From assembly GCA_019637105.1 (NCBI GenBank), contig JAHBWF010000076.1, positions 1 to 36,437 of the forward strand: DNA of 36,437 nt, given 5' to 3'. Below are positions 18,123-27,241 of the stretch, one piece after another. The notes beneath the pieces were generated by a model that made no database searches, was not told where the DNA came from, and was given only the letters and a program-made list of their open reading frames with translations. The stretch comes from Labilithrix sp. (GTDB taxonomy: Bacteria > Myxococcota_A > Polyangia > Polyangiales > Polyangiaceae). How positions within the stretch are numbered: position 1 is the stretch's first letter; every line of letters begins with the position of its first letter. The translations under genes were made by a program, and so were the position numbers.

Positions 18123-19306
18123 TCGCGACGTCGACGCCGTGGTGGGCGCGCACCGAGGCGCTCGGACCGTGGTTCAAGGTGGGGGGTGACGAGGTCCGCC
18201 TCCTGCGCGACGGCGTCGAGGCGCTCCCGGCGATGCTCGCCGCGATCGCCGCCGCCGAGCGCGAGGTCCTCCTCGAGATGTACTGGGTGGCGCCCGACGC
18301 CGTCGGGACGCGGTTCCGCGACGCGCTCGTCGACAAGGCGCGCGCCGGCGTCACGGTCCGGGTGATCTACGACGCGGTCGGGAGCCTCACCCTCACGCCG
18401 AGCTTCTGGGCGCCGCTCGTCGACGCCGGCGGCGAGGTGCGCGAGTACCACCCGCTCTCGCCGTTCAGGCCCGCGTTCGATCTGGCGCGCATCGAGGAGC
18501 GCAACCACCGCAAGATCCTCGTGACCGACGGGGGCCGTGGCTTCACCGGCGGCATCAACCTGGCGCGCCCGTGGCTGCCGCTGGAGGACGGCGGAGAGGC
18601 CTGGCGCGACGACATGATCGAGGTCATCGGCCACGCCGCCGCGGAGCTCCGCACGCTCTTCTACAAGACGTGGCGCCGCATGGGGATCCGCCGCCTGCCG
18701 CACGACCCGCTCGGATCGCTGTCGCTCCCGAAGGACCTCGTCCCGCTCAGCAGGCGCCCCCTCGGGAGGGTGTACGTCCTCGCGAGCCTCCGGCGCAGCC
18801 GGCGCAACCTCCGCCGCGAGTACCTCACGCGCCTGAACCGCGCCGAGCGCTCGATCGAGATCGCCAACTCCTACTTCATCCCCGACCGGAGCGTACGGAG
18901 CGCGCTCTACCGCGCGGTGCTGCGCGGCGTGCGGGTCCGCGTCCTCGTCCCCTCGAAGAGCGACGTCGCGGTCGTCCAGTTCGCGCTCGAGGCCCTCTAC
19001 GAGTCGCTCTTGCGCAACGGCGTCGAGATCTACTGCCACTCCGGCCCGATGATGCACGCGAAGACGGCCATCATCGACGATCGCTTCGCGACGATCGGGA
19101 GCTACAACCTCGACGAGCGCTCGCGTACGAAGAACCTCGAGGTGAACGTCGCCGTCGAGGACGCGGCGTTCGCCACCTACGTCCGGAAGTGGTTCGACCG
19201 CGACCTCGAGAGCTCCACGCACCTCGACCTCTACGAGTGGCGCGCGCGCCCGCTCGCGCGGAGAGGCGCCGAATACATGGCCTACGCGCTGAGGAAGCTG
19301 TGGTGA
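18119..19306 (+). CDS. cls: Cardiolipin synthase / phospholipase D family protein
   Basis: A phosphatidyltransferase-type enzyme of 395 residues with two complete HKD motifs: His130-x-Lys132-x4-Asp137 in RNHRKILVTDGGRGFTGGIN, and His313-x-Lys315-x4-Asp320 in MMHAKTAIIDDRFATIGSYN. Each is followed by the conserved glycine/asparagine block. Such enzymes make cardiolipin from phosphatidylglycerol at the inner membrane. The usual N-terminal membrane helices of ClsA are missing, so it is closer to ClsB/ClsC-like soluble or peripheral forms. The start ATG overlaps the stop of the M16-like gene (ATGA) and the stop overlaps plsC (GTGA). Placement with plsC supports a phospholipid-synthesis role; a phospholipase D activity cannot be excluded. 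Confidence 0.93.
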   Translation: MIATSTPWWARTEALGPWFKVGGDEVRLLRDGVEALPAMLAAIAAAEREVLLEMYWVAPDAVGTRFRDALVDKARAGVTVRVIYDAVGSLTLTPSFWAPLVDAGGEVREYHPLSPFRPAFDLARIEERNHRKILVTDGGRGFTGGINLARPWLPLEDGGEAWRDDMIEVIGHAAAELRTLFYKTWRRMGIRRLPHDPLGSLSLPKDLVPLSRRPLGRVYVLASLRRSRRNLRREYLTRLNRAERSIEIANSYFIPDRSVRSALYRAVLRGVRVRVLVPSKSDVAVVQFALEALYESLLRNGVEIYCHSGPMMHAKTAIIDDRFATIGSYNLDERSRTKNLEVNVAVEDAAFATYVRKWFDRDLESSTHLDLYEWRARPLARRGAEYMAYALRKLW

Positions 19307-20073
19307 TCCGGGATCGCGCGCGCCAGGCGTACCGCGCCGGGGGCTTCCTCGCGACCACGGCCGCGATGCTCCCGATGTACCTCGCGCGTCACCGGAGCGC
19401 CGCCGAGGCCGACAAGGACGCCGTCCGCGACCGATGGGTCAAGCGCTGGGCGAGCGGGCTCCTCCGGCTCTTCGCGATCGACGTCGTCGTCGGCGGGACG
19501 GTCCCGCCGACGCCCCGCCGCGGCGAGCGCGGGCGCCTCATCGTGACGAACCACCGCTCGGCGATCGACGTCGGCGTCCTGCTCGCGACGTTCGGCGGCA
19601 CGATGGTGAGCCGCGCCGATCTCGCCACCTGGCCCGTCGTCGGAGCCGCCGCGCGCTCGGTCGGCACCGTGTTCGTCGACCGCTCGAGCGCCAAGAGCGG
19701 CGCCGCGACCATCCGCGCGATCCAGCGCGCGCTCGAGGAGGGGCAGACGATCACGATCTTCCCCGAGGGGACGACGTTCGGCGGCGACGAGGTCCGCCCG
19801 TTCCACGGCGGCGCGTTCATCGCGGCGGCGCGCGCGGGCGTGGACGTCCTCCCCGTCGGCCTCGCCTACCCCGCGAGCTCCGGCGCCGCGTTCCTCGACG
19901 AGACCTTCCTCTCCCACCTCGGCCGCATGGCCAAGAGCGACGCGACGCGGATGGCGATCGCCGTCGGCGCGCCCATCCCCTCGAAGGGCGTGGGCCCGAG
20001 GGAGCTCACCGAGCGCGCGCGCGCCGAGGTCGGCCGGCTCGTCCTCGAGGCGCGCGCCCTCGTCGGGCCTTAG
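19303..20073 (+). CDS. plsC: 1-acyl-sn-glycerol-3-phosphate acyltransferase (PlsC-like)
   Basis: A membrane-associated acyltransferase of 256 residues that adds the second acyl chain to lysophosphatidic acid. Motif I is NHRSAID (His84, Asp89, the HX4D catalytic pair). Motif III is FPEGTTFGG (Glu155 region), and further conserved blocks are VGTVFVDR and DVLPVGLAY. The N-terminal segment (GGFLATTAAMLPMYLARH) is hydrophobic and may dip into the membrane. GTG 19303 overlaps the cls stop as GTGA; another GTG at 19300 directly precedes it, and GAGGA at 19291-19295 serves either. With cls it forms a lipid-synthesis pair; acyl-chain donor (acyl-CoA or acyl-ACP) is not determinable. Confidence 0.92.
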   Translation: MIRDRARQAYRAGGFLATTAAMLPMYLARHRSAAEADKDAVRDRWVKRWASGLLRLFAIDVVVGGTVPPTPRRGERGRLIVTNHRSAIDVGVLLATFGGTMVSRADLATWPVVGAAARSVGTVFVDRSSAKSGAATIRAIQRALEEGQTITIFPEGTTFGGDEVRPFHGGAFIAAARAGVDVLPVGLAYPASSGAAFLDETFLSHLGRMAKSDATRMAIAVGAPIPSKGVGPRELTERARAEVGRLVLEARALVGP

Positions 20074-20100
20074 CCCGAGCGCCGCGGGGCGGCCCCGAGG

Positions 20101-20120
20101 GGACGCGTCCTGCCGCGTCC
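20101..20120 (+). terminator. Stem-loop after plsC
   Basis: ggacgcg and cgcgtcc form a perfect 7-bp stem around a 6-nt loop, extendable by neighbouring ga/tc pairs, 28 bp past the plsC stop. No T-run follows, so intrinsic termination is only possible. The remaining sequence to 20309 shows no gene. Confidence 0.35.
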
Positions 20121-20309
20121 TCGGACGCCGGCCGGGGATCTCGCCTCGGTCGTCACAGAACGAGGCCCTCCACCGACGCTGCCTCGGCGCCGGACGAAGA
20201 AGCCGGACGGCGCCCAAGGATGAGCCGCCCTCGCGCGTCCGACGCGGACACCGGAGGGCACGGCCGCGCCGCTCCCGCGCGCTCGCGGGTCGGCGGCGCG
20301 CGCCCGATC

Positions 20310-20314
20310 GGAGG
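20310..20314 (+). promoter_or_regulatory. Ribosome binding site GGAGG for the ARPP-1-like gene
   Basis: GGAGG is 7 nt upstream of ATG 20322. It selects this start over the open but non-coding-looking frame further upstream and puts the lipoprotein signal at the N-terminus. Confidence 0.7.
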
Positions 20315-20321
20315 TCTCTTC

Positions 20322-21500
20322 ATGCGTCTCTCAGCTCGCGTCTCGTTCGCCGCCGCGCTCGCCGTCGCGCTCCTCGCGTGCACCCGACAACCACGACAGG
20401 CCGGATCGGCGGAGCAGCGCGCCCCAGCGGTCGAGGTCGCCGGCGGCGAGACCTCGCCGGTCGCGCCGCAGGCGAAGACGCCGCGCGTGTCGCGGACCGC
20501 GGGCCCGCCGGCGGAGCCCGGCGGCCCGGCGCGCGCGGCGCTCGCCGTCGACGATCGAACGTTCGGCGCCCCGACCGTGCTCGGCAACCTGGCGATCTAC
20601 CCCGTGACCTCGCGCTCGCAGGTCGACGTCGGCCCGCTGGTCGCGCTCGAGGACGCGCTCGCCCGGGGCGACGCGGAGGTCCGCGAGAAGACGGGCGGCG
20701 GGGCGGTCAACCAGCTCGTGATCGACAACAAGGGCGCCACGCCGATCTTCGTCCTCGCCGGCACCGTCGTGAAGGGCGGCAACCAGGACCGGCAGATCGG
20801 GCAGGACTTCATCATCGAGAGCAAGAAGACGACCCCGGTGGACGCCTTCTGCGTCGAGCACGGTCGCTGGAACGGTCAGCGCGACGGTCAGACGACCGCC
20901 GGCAAATTCGACTCGTCGGGCGTCGTCGCGACCTCCAAGGTGCGCGCCGCGGGCCAGTACAAGAAGAGCCAGAGCGAGGTCTGGTCGAACGTGTCCTCGA
21001 CCAACGCGGCGCACCACAAGCACTCGTCGTCCGACACGCTCATGGCGACGCTCGACGACACGGCCGTGGCGAAGGCGCGCGTCGCCGTCGTCGCGCAGAT
21101 CGACCGCGCGCTCGCGACGGTGACCCCCGAGTCCGACCTCGTCGGCGTCGCCTACGCCATCGACGGCGAGGTGCGCGGCGCGCGGTGGTTCTCGCATCAC
21201 GACGTCTTCGAGCTCGTGCGGAAGAAGGTGGTCGGGAGCATCGCGCTCGACGCGATCACGGCGAGCGCCGAGGCGAAGAGCGCGGGCCGCCCGCCGTCGG
21301 CGAAGCCCGCGCCCCCGGCCTCCGCGGTCGAGGCGTTCGTGAAGGACATCGAGGCCCAGGCGATCAAGGAGCAGCGCGACACCCCCGCCGCGAACGTCAA
21401 CGAGTACAAGGAGTCCGCGGGCGGCTTCGGGTCGAAGACGATGATGAAGGGCGCCCGGCCGAGCGCGAAGCCGGTCAGCAACGACTACCTTAAGAAGTAG
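20322..21500 (+). CDS. Lipoprotein with ARPP-1-like domain
   Basis: The protein has 392 residues. The signal peptide ends LAVALLAC (Cys20), followed by a Pro/Ala/Gly spacer to about residue 80. The domain from about 85 to 290 includes NLAIYPVTSR, GGGAVNQLVIDNKGATPIFV, LAGTVVKGGNQDRQIGQDFI and DAFCVEHGRWNGQRDG. The combination 'aGtvvkGgkQdR' and 'FCvEhGRW' is the signature I associate with the ARPP-1 domain (ARG and Rhodanese-Phosphatase-superfamily-associated protein), whose biochemical function is not known. The region around SSTNAAHHKHSSSD is polar. The C-terminal third (VEAFVKDIEAQAIKEQRDTP, ENEY-like stretch, Lys-rich end) is probably helical. It has a strong ribosome binding site and no same-strand partner, and is convergent with thiS. 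The family call is from memory of the motif, so a profile search should confirm it. Confidence 0.8.
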   Translation: MRLSARVSFAAALAVALLACTRQPRQAGSAEQRAPAVEVAGGETSPVAPQAKTPRVSRTAGPPAEPGGPARAALAVDDRTFGAPTVLGNLAIYPVTSRSQVDVGPLVALEDALARGDAEVREKTGGGAVNQLVIDNKGATPIFVLAGTVVKGGNQDRQIGQDFIIESKKTTPVDAFCVEHGRWNGQRDGQTTAGKFDSSGVVATSKVRAAGQYKKSQSEVWSNVSSTNAAHHKHSSSDTLMATLDDTAVAKARVAVVAQIDRALATVTPESDLVGVAYAIDGEVRGARWFSHHDVFELVRKKVVGSIALDAITASAEAKSAGRPPSAKPAPPASAVEAFVKDIEAQAIKEQRDTPAANVNEYKESAGGFGSKTMMKGARPSAKPVSNDYLKK

Positions 21501-21519
21501 CCCCGCCGCGGAGGACGAG

Positions 21520-21539
21520 CGCCGGCGCGCGCGCCGGCG
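21520..21539. terminator. Bidirectional palindrome between convergent genes
   Basis: cgccggcgc (21520-21528) and gcgccggcg (21531-21539) form a 9-bp stem. With the central gc the 20-bp stretch is self-complementary. It lies in the 57 bp between the stops of the ARPP-1-like gene and thiS, where a shared terminator would sit, but no T-run follows on either strand. Confidence 0.4.
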
Positions 21540-21574
21540 TCAACCGCCGCCGACGAGTCAACCGCCGCCGACGA
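21539..21574 (-). repeat. Tandem duplication of the thiS 3' end (18 bp x 2)
   Basis: gtcaaccgccgccgacga occurs twice back to back, at 21539-21556 and 21557-21574. The second copy is the end of thiS including its stop codon; the first lies beyond the stop and repeats the Gly-Gly-Gly-stop codons. Confidence 0.85.
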
Positions 21575-21754
21575 AGTGAACGATCTCGATCGTGTCGCCG
21601 TCGGCGACGGGGCGGGTCGCGTGCTCCGCGCGCGGCACGATCTCCCGGTTCTGCTCGACCGCGACGGGGCCGCCGGCGAGCCCGAGGTGGACGACGAGCT
21701 CGCGCACGGTGAGCTCGTCGGGGACGTCCTTCACGACTCCGTTGATGGTCAGCT

Positions 21755-21758
<4 letters not shown>
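21558..21758 (-). CDS. thiS: Sulfur carrier protein ThiS
   Basis: A small beta-grasp protein of 66 residues that carries the sulfur for the thiazole part of thiamine. It begins [13 protein letters not shown], contains [15 protein letters not shown] (the typical ThiS loop), and ends [14 protein letters not shown]. The C-terminal Gly-Gly that is adenylated and thiocarboxylated is present, with one extra Gly. Its ATG overlaps the stop of the response regulator gene (ATGA at 21755-21758), so it is translated with a regulator and not with other thi genes. No thiG, thiH, thiF or TPP riboswitch is seen in the window. MoaD-like alternatives are less likely given EIVHFVGGG. Confidence 0.93.
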
Positions 21759-23206
<1,448 letters not shown>

Positions 23207-23287
23207 CCGTCCACTTTGTCACAGGTGGACGAATCGTCAAGGATGGGCAAAATCAGCCAGTTTTCAATTCGTTGAAGAGGCCGCGGA

Positions 23288-23845
23288 TCAGCGGATGAGC
23301 TTGGAGACGGCCTTGAACGCGTCCGTGCCCGCGCGCCCGAGGAGGTCGAACACCACGGTCTCCGTCGTCGTGACGATCGCCCCCGCCCGCTCCGCGAGCG
23401 CGAGGCCGAGGCGGCGGTTGTCCTCCTGGCGCGAGCTCACCGCGTCGGCGACGACGTGCGTCAGGTACCCGCGCTTCACGAGCTCGCGCGCCGTCTGGAA
23501 CACGCAGACGTGCGCCTCCATCCCGACGACGACGACGGCGCGCGGCGCGACGTCGGAGATCGCCCGCGCGATCGCGAGGTCCGAGCACGCGTCGAACGTC
23601 ACCTTCGGCAACGCCGCGCGGTCGAGCCTCGCGAGCCTCTCGGCGACGGCCGGGACCGTGGGCCCGAGGCCCTTCGGATACTGCTCGCTCGCGAGGACGG
23701 GCACGCCGAGCTCCTTCGCGGCCTCGAGGAGGATCCCCGTGTTCTTCACGAGCGTCGCGAGCGAAGCCTCGGGCATCGCGGCGGCGAGCTTCTCCTGCAC
23801 GTCGACGACGAGGATGAGCGTGGTGCGCGGGTCGAGTCGGTCCAT
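23288..23845 (-). CDS. Isochorismatase-like cysteine hydrolase
   Basis: A cytoplasmic cysteine hydrolase of 185 residues with the triad Asp15 (LVVDVQEKL), Lys81 (LPKVTFDAC) and Cys114 (GMEAHVCVFQTA), and the non-proline cis-peptide-type loop VVVGMEAHVC. Length and motifs are those of the YcaC/ISOC1 branch, not true isochorismatases with an aryl-carrier domain. The substrate is unknown; amidases and nicotinamidase-like members exist. It ends DAFKAVSKLIR. It is the last gene of a tight minus-strand row: 12 bp after the unknown 164-residue gene, which itself starts 3 bp after the ferredoxin gene. The family is certain but the role is inferred from position only. Confidence 0.92.
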   Translation of the reverse strand: MDRLDPRTTLILVVDVQEKLAAAMPEASLATLVKNTGILLEAAKELGVPVLASEQYPKGLGPTVPAVAERLARLDRAALPKVTFDACSDLAIARAISDVAPRAVVVVGMEAHVCVFQTARELVKRGYLTHVVADAVSSRQEDNRRLGLALAERAGAIVTTTETVVFDLLGRAGTDAFKAVSKLIR

Positions 23846-23857
23846 CTTGCTCCTTCC

Positions 23858-24352
23858 CTACTTCTTCTTCTTTCGGCGGCCGAAGGACCAGACGCGCAGG
23901 CGCGGTCGAAACGACCGGACGAGCGCGGGGATCTCCATCCGCGGCTCGAAGGCGAGGACCGCGCGGCCGATCTCGCGCTCCTGGTCGTCGTAGAGGCTCG
24001 CGGCCATCGTCGTGAGCGAGCCGATCGCGTTGTACAGGAAGAAGTCGCGCTGTCCGCGCAGGTGGTACGTCTTGCCGTCGTCGCCCTCGAACGTCAGCGC
24101 GTACGGGACGCGGTTCTCGTCGAGCAGCTTCCAGGTGATCGCGCCGTGCACCGTGCGGCCCGCGCCGCCGTTCTCGGCGAGGCCCTCGGCGACGATCACG
24201 CCGTCGGCCTCGATCCGGCGCTCGCGCGCGAAGCGACGGAGCCCGTCGACGCCGAGCCGGAGCGTGACGCGGAGCACGCCGTCCTTCATCGGATCGTCGA
24301 AGCGGTGGTAGCTCCCCGTCATCGCCTCCGACAGCTCGAAGCCCAGCCCCAT
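23858..24352 (-). CDS. Conserved-looking protein of unknown function
   Basis: The protein has 164 residues, with no signal peptide or membrane helix. It starts MGLGFELSEAMTGSYHRFDD. The body (GVLRVTLRLGVDGLRRFARE, RTVHGAITWKLLDENRVPYA, TFEGDDGKTYHLRGQRDFFL, SLTTMAASLYDDQEREIGRA) looks like an antiparallel beta sandwich or lipocalin-like barrel. It resembles bacterial proteins often placed near GMC oxidoreductases or hydrolases. The C-terminus is strongly basic (RPRLRVWSFGRRKKKK), which suggests contact with acidic lipids or nucleic acid. It sits between the ferredoxin and the isochorismatase-like gene with gaps of 3 and 12 bp, so the three are almost surely one operon. I cannot name a family. 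Confidence 0.78.
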   Translation of the reverse strand: MGLGFELSEAMTGSYHRFDDPMKDGVLRVTLRLGVDGLRRFARERRIEADGVIVAEGLAENGGAGRTVHGAITWKLLDENRVPYALTFEGDDGKTYHLRGQRDFFLYNAIGSLTTMAASLYDDQEREIGRAVLAFEPRMEIPALVRSFRPRLRVWSFGRRKKKK

Positions 24353-24355
24353 CGC

Positions 24356-24685
24356 TCAGCCCTCGGACCCGCGCGGGCGGAACACGACCAGGCGCTCGAC
24401 GACCGCGCCCTCCACGGCCGCGTCGGCGATCGCGTCGACGTCCGCGAGCGTGACGTGGCCGTAGGCGACGTGCTCGGGCTCTTGCACGATGCTCGCGCCG
24501 ATCTCGCAGAGGTCGAGGCAGCCCGCGGCGCACGCGCGGACGCGCCTCGCGGCGCCGCGCGCGACGAACGCCGCCTTCAGCTTCTTGACGAGCTCCTCGC
24601 TCCCCTTCTGCGCGCACGAGCCCTTCGGGTCGTCGTCCGGGCGCCGGTTGGTGCAAATGAAGAGGTATCGCTCGCGATGAGGCAT
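24356..24685 (-). CDS. Thioredoxin-like [2Fe-2S] ferredoxin
   Basis: An electron carrier of 109 residues. Four cysteines in the pattern of the thioredoxin-fold [2Fe-2S] ferredoxins (Clostridium/Aquifex type) are visible: Cys11 (YLFICTNRRP), Cys24 (GSCAQKGS), and Cys52 and Cys56 in RACAAGCLDLC; Cys60 is an extra one. EPEHVAYGHVTLADVDAIAD is the usual C-terminal helix region. ATG 24685 is chosen because it begins directly at MPHRERYLFICT; longer frames upstream read as Arg/Ser-rich. It is the first gene of the ferredoxin / unknown / isochorismatase-like row, so it may pass electrons to a step involving those proteins, though neither partner is an obvious redox enzyme. The 166 bp to the divergent lipoprotein gene probably contain both promoters. 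Confidence 0.92.
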   Translation of the reverse strand: MPHRERYLFICTNRRPDDDPKGSCAQKGSEELVKKLKAAFVARGAARRVRACAAGCLDLCEIGASIVQEPEHVAYGHVTLADVDAIADAAVEGAVVERLVVFRPRGSEG

Positions 24686-24851
24686 GCGGCATAACGCCCG
24701 CTCCCCGCTCGACGCGAGCGAGCGCGGGCTCGTTATCGAACCTTCGGCTCGCGCGCGAGCGCCGTCAAGAGGACACGGGCTCTTCGGGATGCGCCTCCGC
24801 GCGGCAGACAAGCCTTGCTCGAGAGCCAGCTCAGGTGCCAAAGTCCGCGCC

Positions 24852-25916
24852 ATGCTCTCGATCCAGAAACTGCGCTCGCCCTACCTCCGTATCGCCTCCG
24901 TCCTCGCGCTCCCTGCGATCGGAGCCGCCGCGCTGTTCGCGTGCGGTGGCGGGAGCGACAACCTCCCCCCTCCTCCTCCTCCTCCGCCGGTCCCCGCGAC
25001 GGACGCCGCGAGCACGGTGACGACCGCCGAGCCGACCGCGACCGGCGTCGCGCCGAAGCCGCCGCCGCCGCCGGTCACGCTCACCGCGGGCGCCGCGAGC
25101 CCGGATCCGACGGCGCCCCTGCCCACGGTCGCGATCACCGCGCCGACGAAGGAGCAGGTCATCGCCAGCGACAAGGCCGCCGACTTCTCGGTGAAGCTCG
25201 ACGTGAAGAACTGGCAGACGGCGATGGGCTCGAACCACGTCCACCTGATCCTCGACAACAAGCCGTACAAGGCGATCTACGAGACCAAGCAGCCGGTGAA
25301 GCTCTCCGAGCTCACGGGCGGCGAAGCGCTCGCCGAGGGCCGGCACGTCCTCGTCGCCTTCCCGAGCCGCGCCAACCACGAGTCGGTGAAGACCAAGGGG
25401 GCGTTCGTCGTCGTCCCGTTCTGGGTGGGCAAGAAGGGCGACGCCAAGGACGACCCGACCAAGAAGCCGATGCTCGTCTACAGCCGGCCGAAGGGCGAAT
25501 ACAAGGGCGAGATGGCGAACCACGTCCTCATCGATTTCTACGTGACGAACGTGACGCTCGCCGAGGGCAAGGAGCACGTCAACGTCACGGTCACCGGCCC
25601 CGGCATCGACAAGCCGCTGGAGGCCAAGGTCGAGAAGTTCGGGCCGCCGCTCTACCTCGACAACCTGCAGAACGGCTCGTACGAGGTGAAGACGGAGCTC
25701 GTCGACGGCGCGAACAAGCCGATCGAGGGCCCGTGGAACTCCACCAAGCGGTCCATCAAGATCGATCACGACGCGCCCGCGGACGTCGCGGCGGCGCACG
25801 GCGATCACGCCCCCGCGGCGGACGCCGGCGCGGCGAAGGCGCCCGCGCCGGCCCCCTCGCCGCCGCCGACGATGACGAACAACCTCCCGTCGATGGGCGG
25901 GCCCGGCACCAAGTGA
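24852..25916 (+). CDS. Proline-rich lipoprotein, unknown function
   Basis: The protein has 354 residues. The signal IASVLALPAIGAAALFAC places the lipidated Cys at 31, followed by GGGSDN and a run of eight prolines. A second Pro/Thr/Ala spacer reaches about residue 100. The folded part (about 105-310) has two similar beta-rich segments with AITAPTKEQVI, VKNWQTAMGSNHVHLILDN, LAEGRHVLVAFPSRANHES and GEMANHVLIDFYVTNVTLAE, reminiscent of Ig-like or CHRD-like extracellular domains. The C-terminus returns to Pro/Ala and ends NNLPSMGGPGTK. The His in GSNHVHLILD and GDHAP may bind metal, but this is a guess. Its stop overlaps the bioA start (GTGA), so both are made from one mRNA. Divergent from the ferredoxin operon. 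Confidence 0.8.
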   Translation: MLSIQKLRSPYLRIASVLALPAIGAAALFACGGGSDNLPPPPPPPPVPATDAASTVTTAEPTATGVAPKPPPPPVTLTAGAASPDPTAPLPTVAITAPTKEQVIASDKAADFSVKLDVKNWQTAMGSNHVHLILDNKPYKAIYETKQPVKLSELTGGEALAEGRHVLVAFPSRANHESVKTKGAFVVVPFWVGKKGDAKDDPTKKPMLVYSRPKGEYKGEMANHVLIDFYVTNVTLAEGKEHVNVTVTGPGIDKPLEAKVEKFGPPLYLDNLQNGSYEVKTELVDGANKPIEGPWNSTKRSIKIDHDAPADVAAAHGDHAPAADAGAAKAPAPAPSPPPTMTNNLPSMGGPGTK

Positions 25917-27220
25917 CCTCGACGCGCACGCGCCGAGACGTCGTCGAGCTCGACCGCGCGCGCGTCTGGCACCCCTACACGTCGATCGACGAGTGGGAGC
26001 GGACCGAGCCCATCGTCGTCACCCGAGCCGAGGGCGCGGCGTTCTGGGACGCCGACGGCGCCCGCTACCTCGACGGCAACTCGTCGTGGTGGGTCGCCGC
26101 CCTCGGCCACGGCCACCCGCGCCTGCTCCGGGTCCTCCGCGAGCAGGCGGGGGCCCTCGCCCACGTCTCGCTCGCCGGGATCACCCACGAGCCCGCCGCG
26201 GTCCTCGCGGAGGAGCTCGTCGCCGTCGCGCCGCGCGGGCTATCACGTGTATTCTACACCGACAACGGATCGGGCTCCGTCGAGGTCGCGATCAAGATCG
26301 CCGTCCAGGCGTGGCGCCAGCGAGGCGCTCCGAAGAAGACGCGCTTCCTCGCGCTCGACGGCGCCTTCCACGGCGACACGCTGGGCGCGACGAGCCTCGG
26401 CGGGGTCGACGTCTTCCGCCGCCCGTTCGCCGACATCGTGTTCGACTGCGTGCACGCCCCGTTCCCGTCCCCCGACGCGTACGAGCGGGCGTTCGCGACG
26501 ATCGCGGAGATGATCGAGCGCGACGCCGACTCGCTCGCCGCGGTGGTCGTCGAGCCGATCGTGCAGGGCGCCGCCGGGATGCGCATCTACGAGCCGCGCT
26601 TCCTCTCCGAGCTCCGCGACCTCACGCGGAGGCGCGACGTCCTGCTCATCGTCGACGAGGTCTTCGCCGGCTACGGGCGCACCGGGCGGATGTGGGCCTG
26701 CGACCACGCGGGCATCACGCCCGACGTCATGTGCCTCGGCAAGGCGTTCTCCGCGCTCCTGCCGATGGGCGCCGCGCTGGTCACCGAGGACGTCTTCGAC
26801 GCGTTCCGTGGCGGCAAGGACCGCACGCTCTACTACGGCCACACGTTCTGTGGCCACCCGCTCGGCGCGGCGCTCGCGCGCGAGGTGCTCGCGATCTACC
26901 GCGACGAGGCGGTCGTCGCAGAGGCCGCGGCGAAGGCGCCCCGGATCCGCGCCGCGTTCGAGCGCATCGCCGCGCTCCCCGGCGTCGAGCGCGTGCGCTC
27001 CGTCGGCATGATCGGCGCGGCCGACCTCGCGCCCACCGGCGCCGGCGGCTATTTCGGGGACGCCGGCTGGCGCGTCTACGAGGAGGCCAAGAAGCGCGGC
27101 GCGTACCTCCGCCCGCTCGGCGACACCGTCTACGTCTGCCCGCCGCTCGTCATCGGCGACGCGGACCTCGACGCGCTCCTCGGCATCCTCGAGGAGAGCG
27201 TCCGGGCGACGCTGCGCTGA
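25913..27220 (+). CDS. bioA: Adenosylmethionine-8-amino-7-oxononanoate aminotransferase BioA
   Basis: A class-III PLP aminotransferase of 435 residues that makes 7,8-diaminononanoate in biotin synthesis, using SAM as amino donor. BioA hallmarks are WHPYTS near the N-terminus (Trp19 to Ser24), YLDGNSSWWVAALGHGHP, the cofactor block LIVDEVFAGYGRTGRMWAC, PLP-lysine Lys277 in CLGKAFSALLPMGA, and YYGHTFCGHPLGAA. Length is normal. The start is GTG 25913, whose bases overlap the stop of the lipoprotein gene. No bioB, bioD or bioF lies in the window, so bioA is away from its pathway partners. A bank of tandem repeats starts 22 bp after its stop. Other class-III transaminases are less likely given the WHPYT and WW motifs. 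Confidence 0.95.
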   Translation: MTSTRTRRDVVELDRARVWHPYTSIDEWERTEPIVVTRAEGAAFWDADGARYLDGNSSWWVAALGHGHPRLLRVLREQAGALAHVSLAGITHEPAAVLAEELVAVAPRGLSRVFYTDNGSGSVEVAIKIAVQAWRQRGAPKKTRFLALDGAFHGDTLGATSLGGVDVFRRPFADIVFDCVHAPFPSPDAYERAFATIAEMIERDADSLAAVVVEPIVQGAAGMRIYEPRFLSELRDLTRRRDVLLIVDEVFAGYGRTGRMWACDHAGITPDVMCLGKAFSALLPMGAALVTEDVFDAFRGGKDRTLYYGHTFCGHPLGAALAREVLAIYRDEAVVAEAAAKAPRIRAAFERIAALPGVERVRSVGMIGAADLAPTGAGGYFGDAGWRVYEEAKKRGAYLRPLGDTVYVCPPLVIGDADLDALLGILEESVRATLR

Positions 27221-27241
27221 CCGTCGTGTCGCGCGCGCGAG

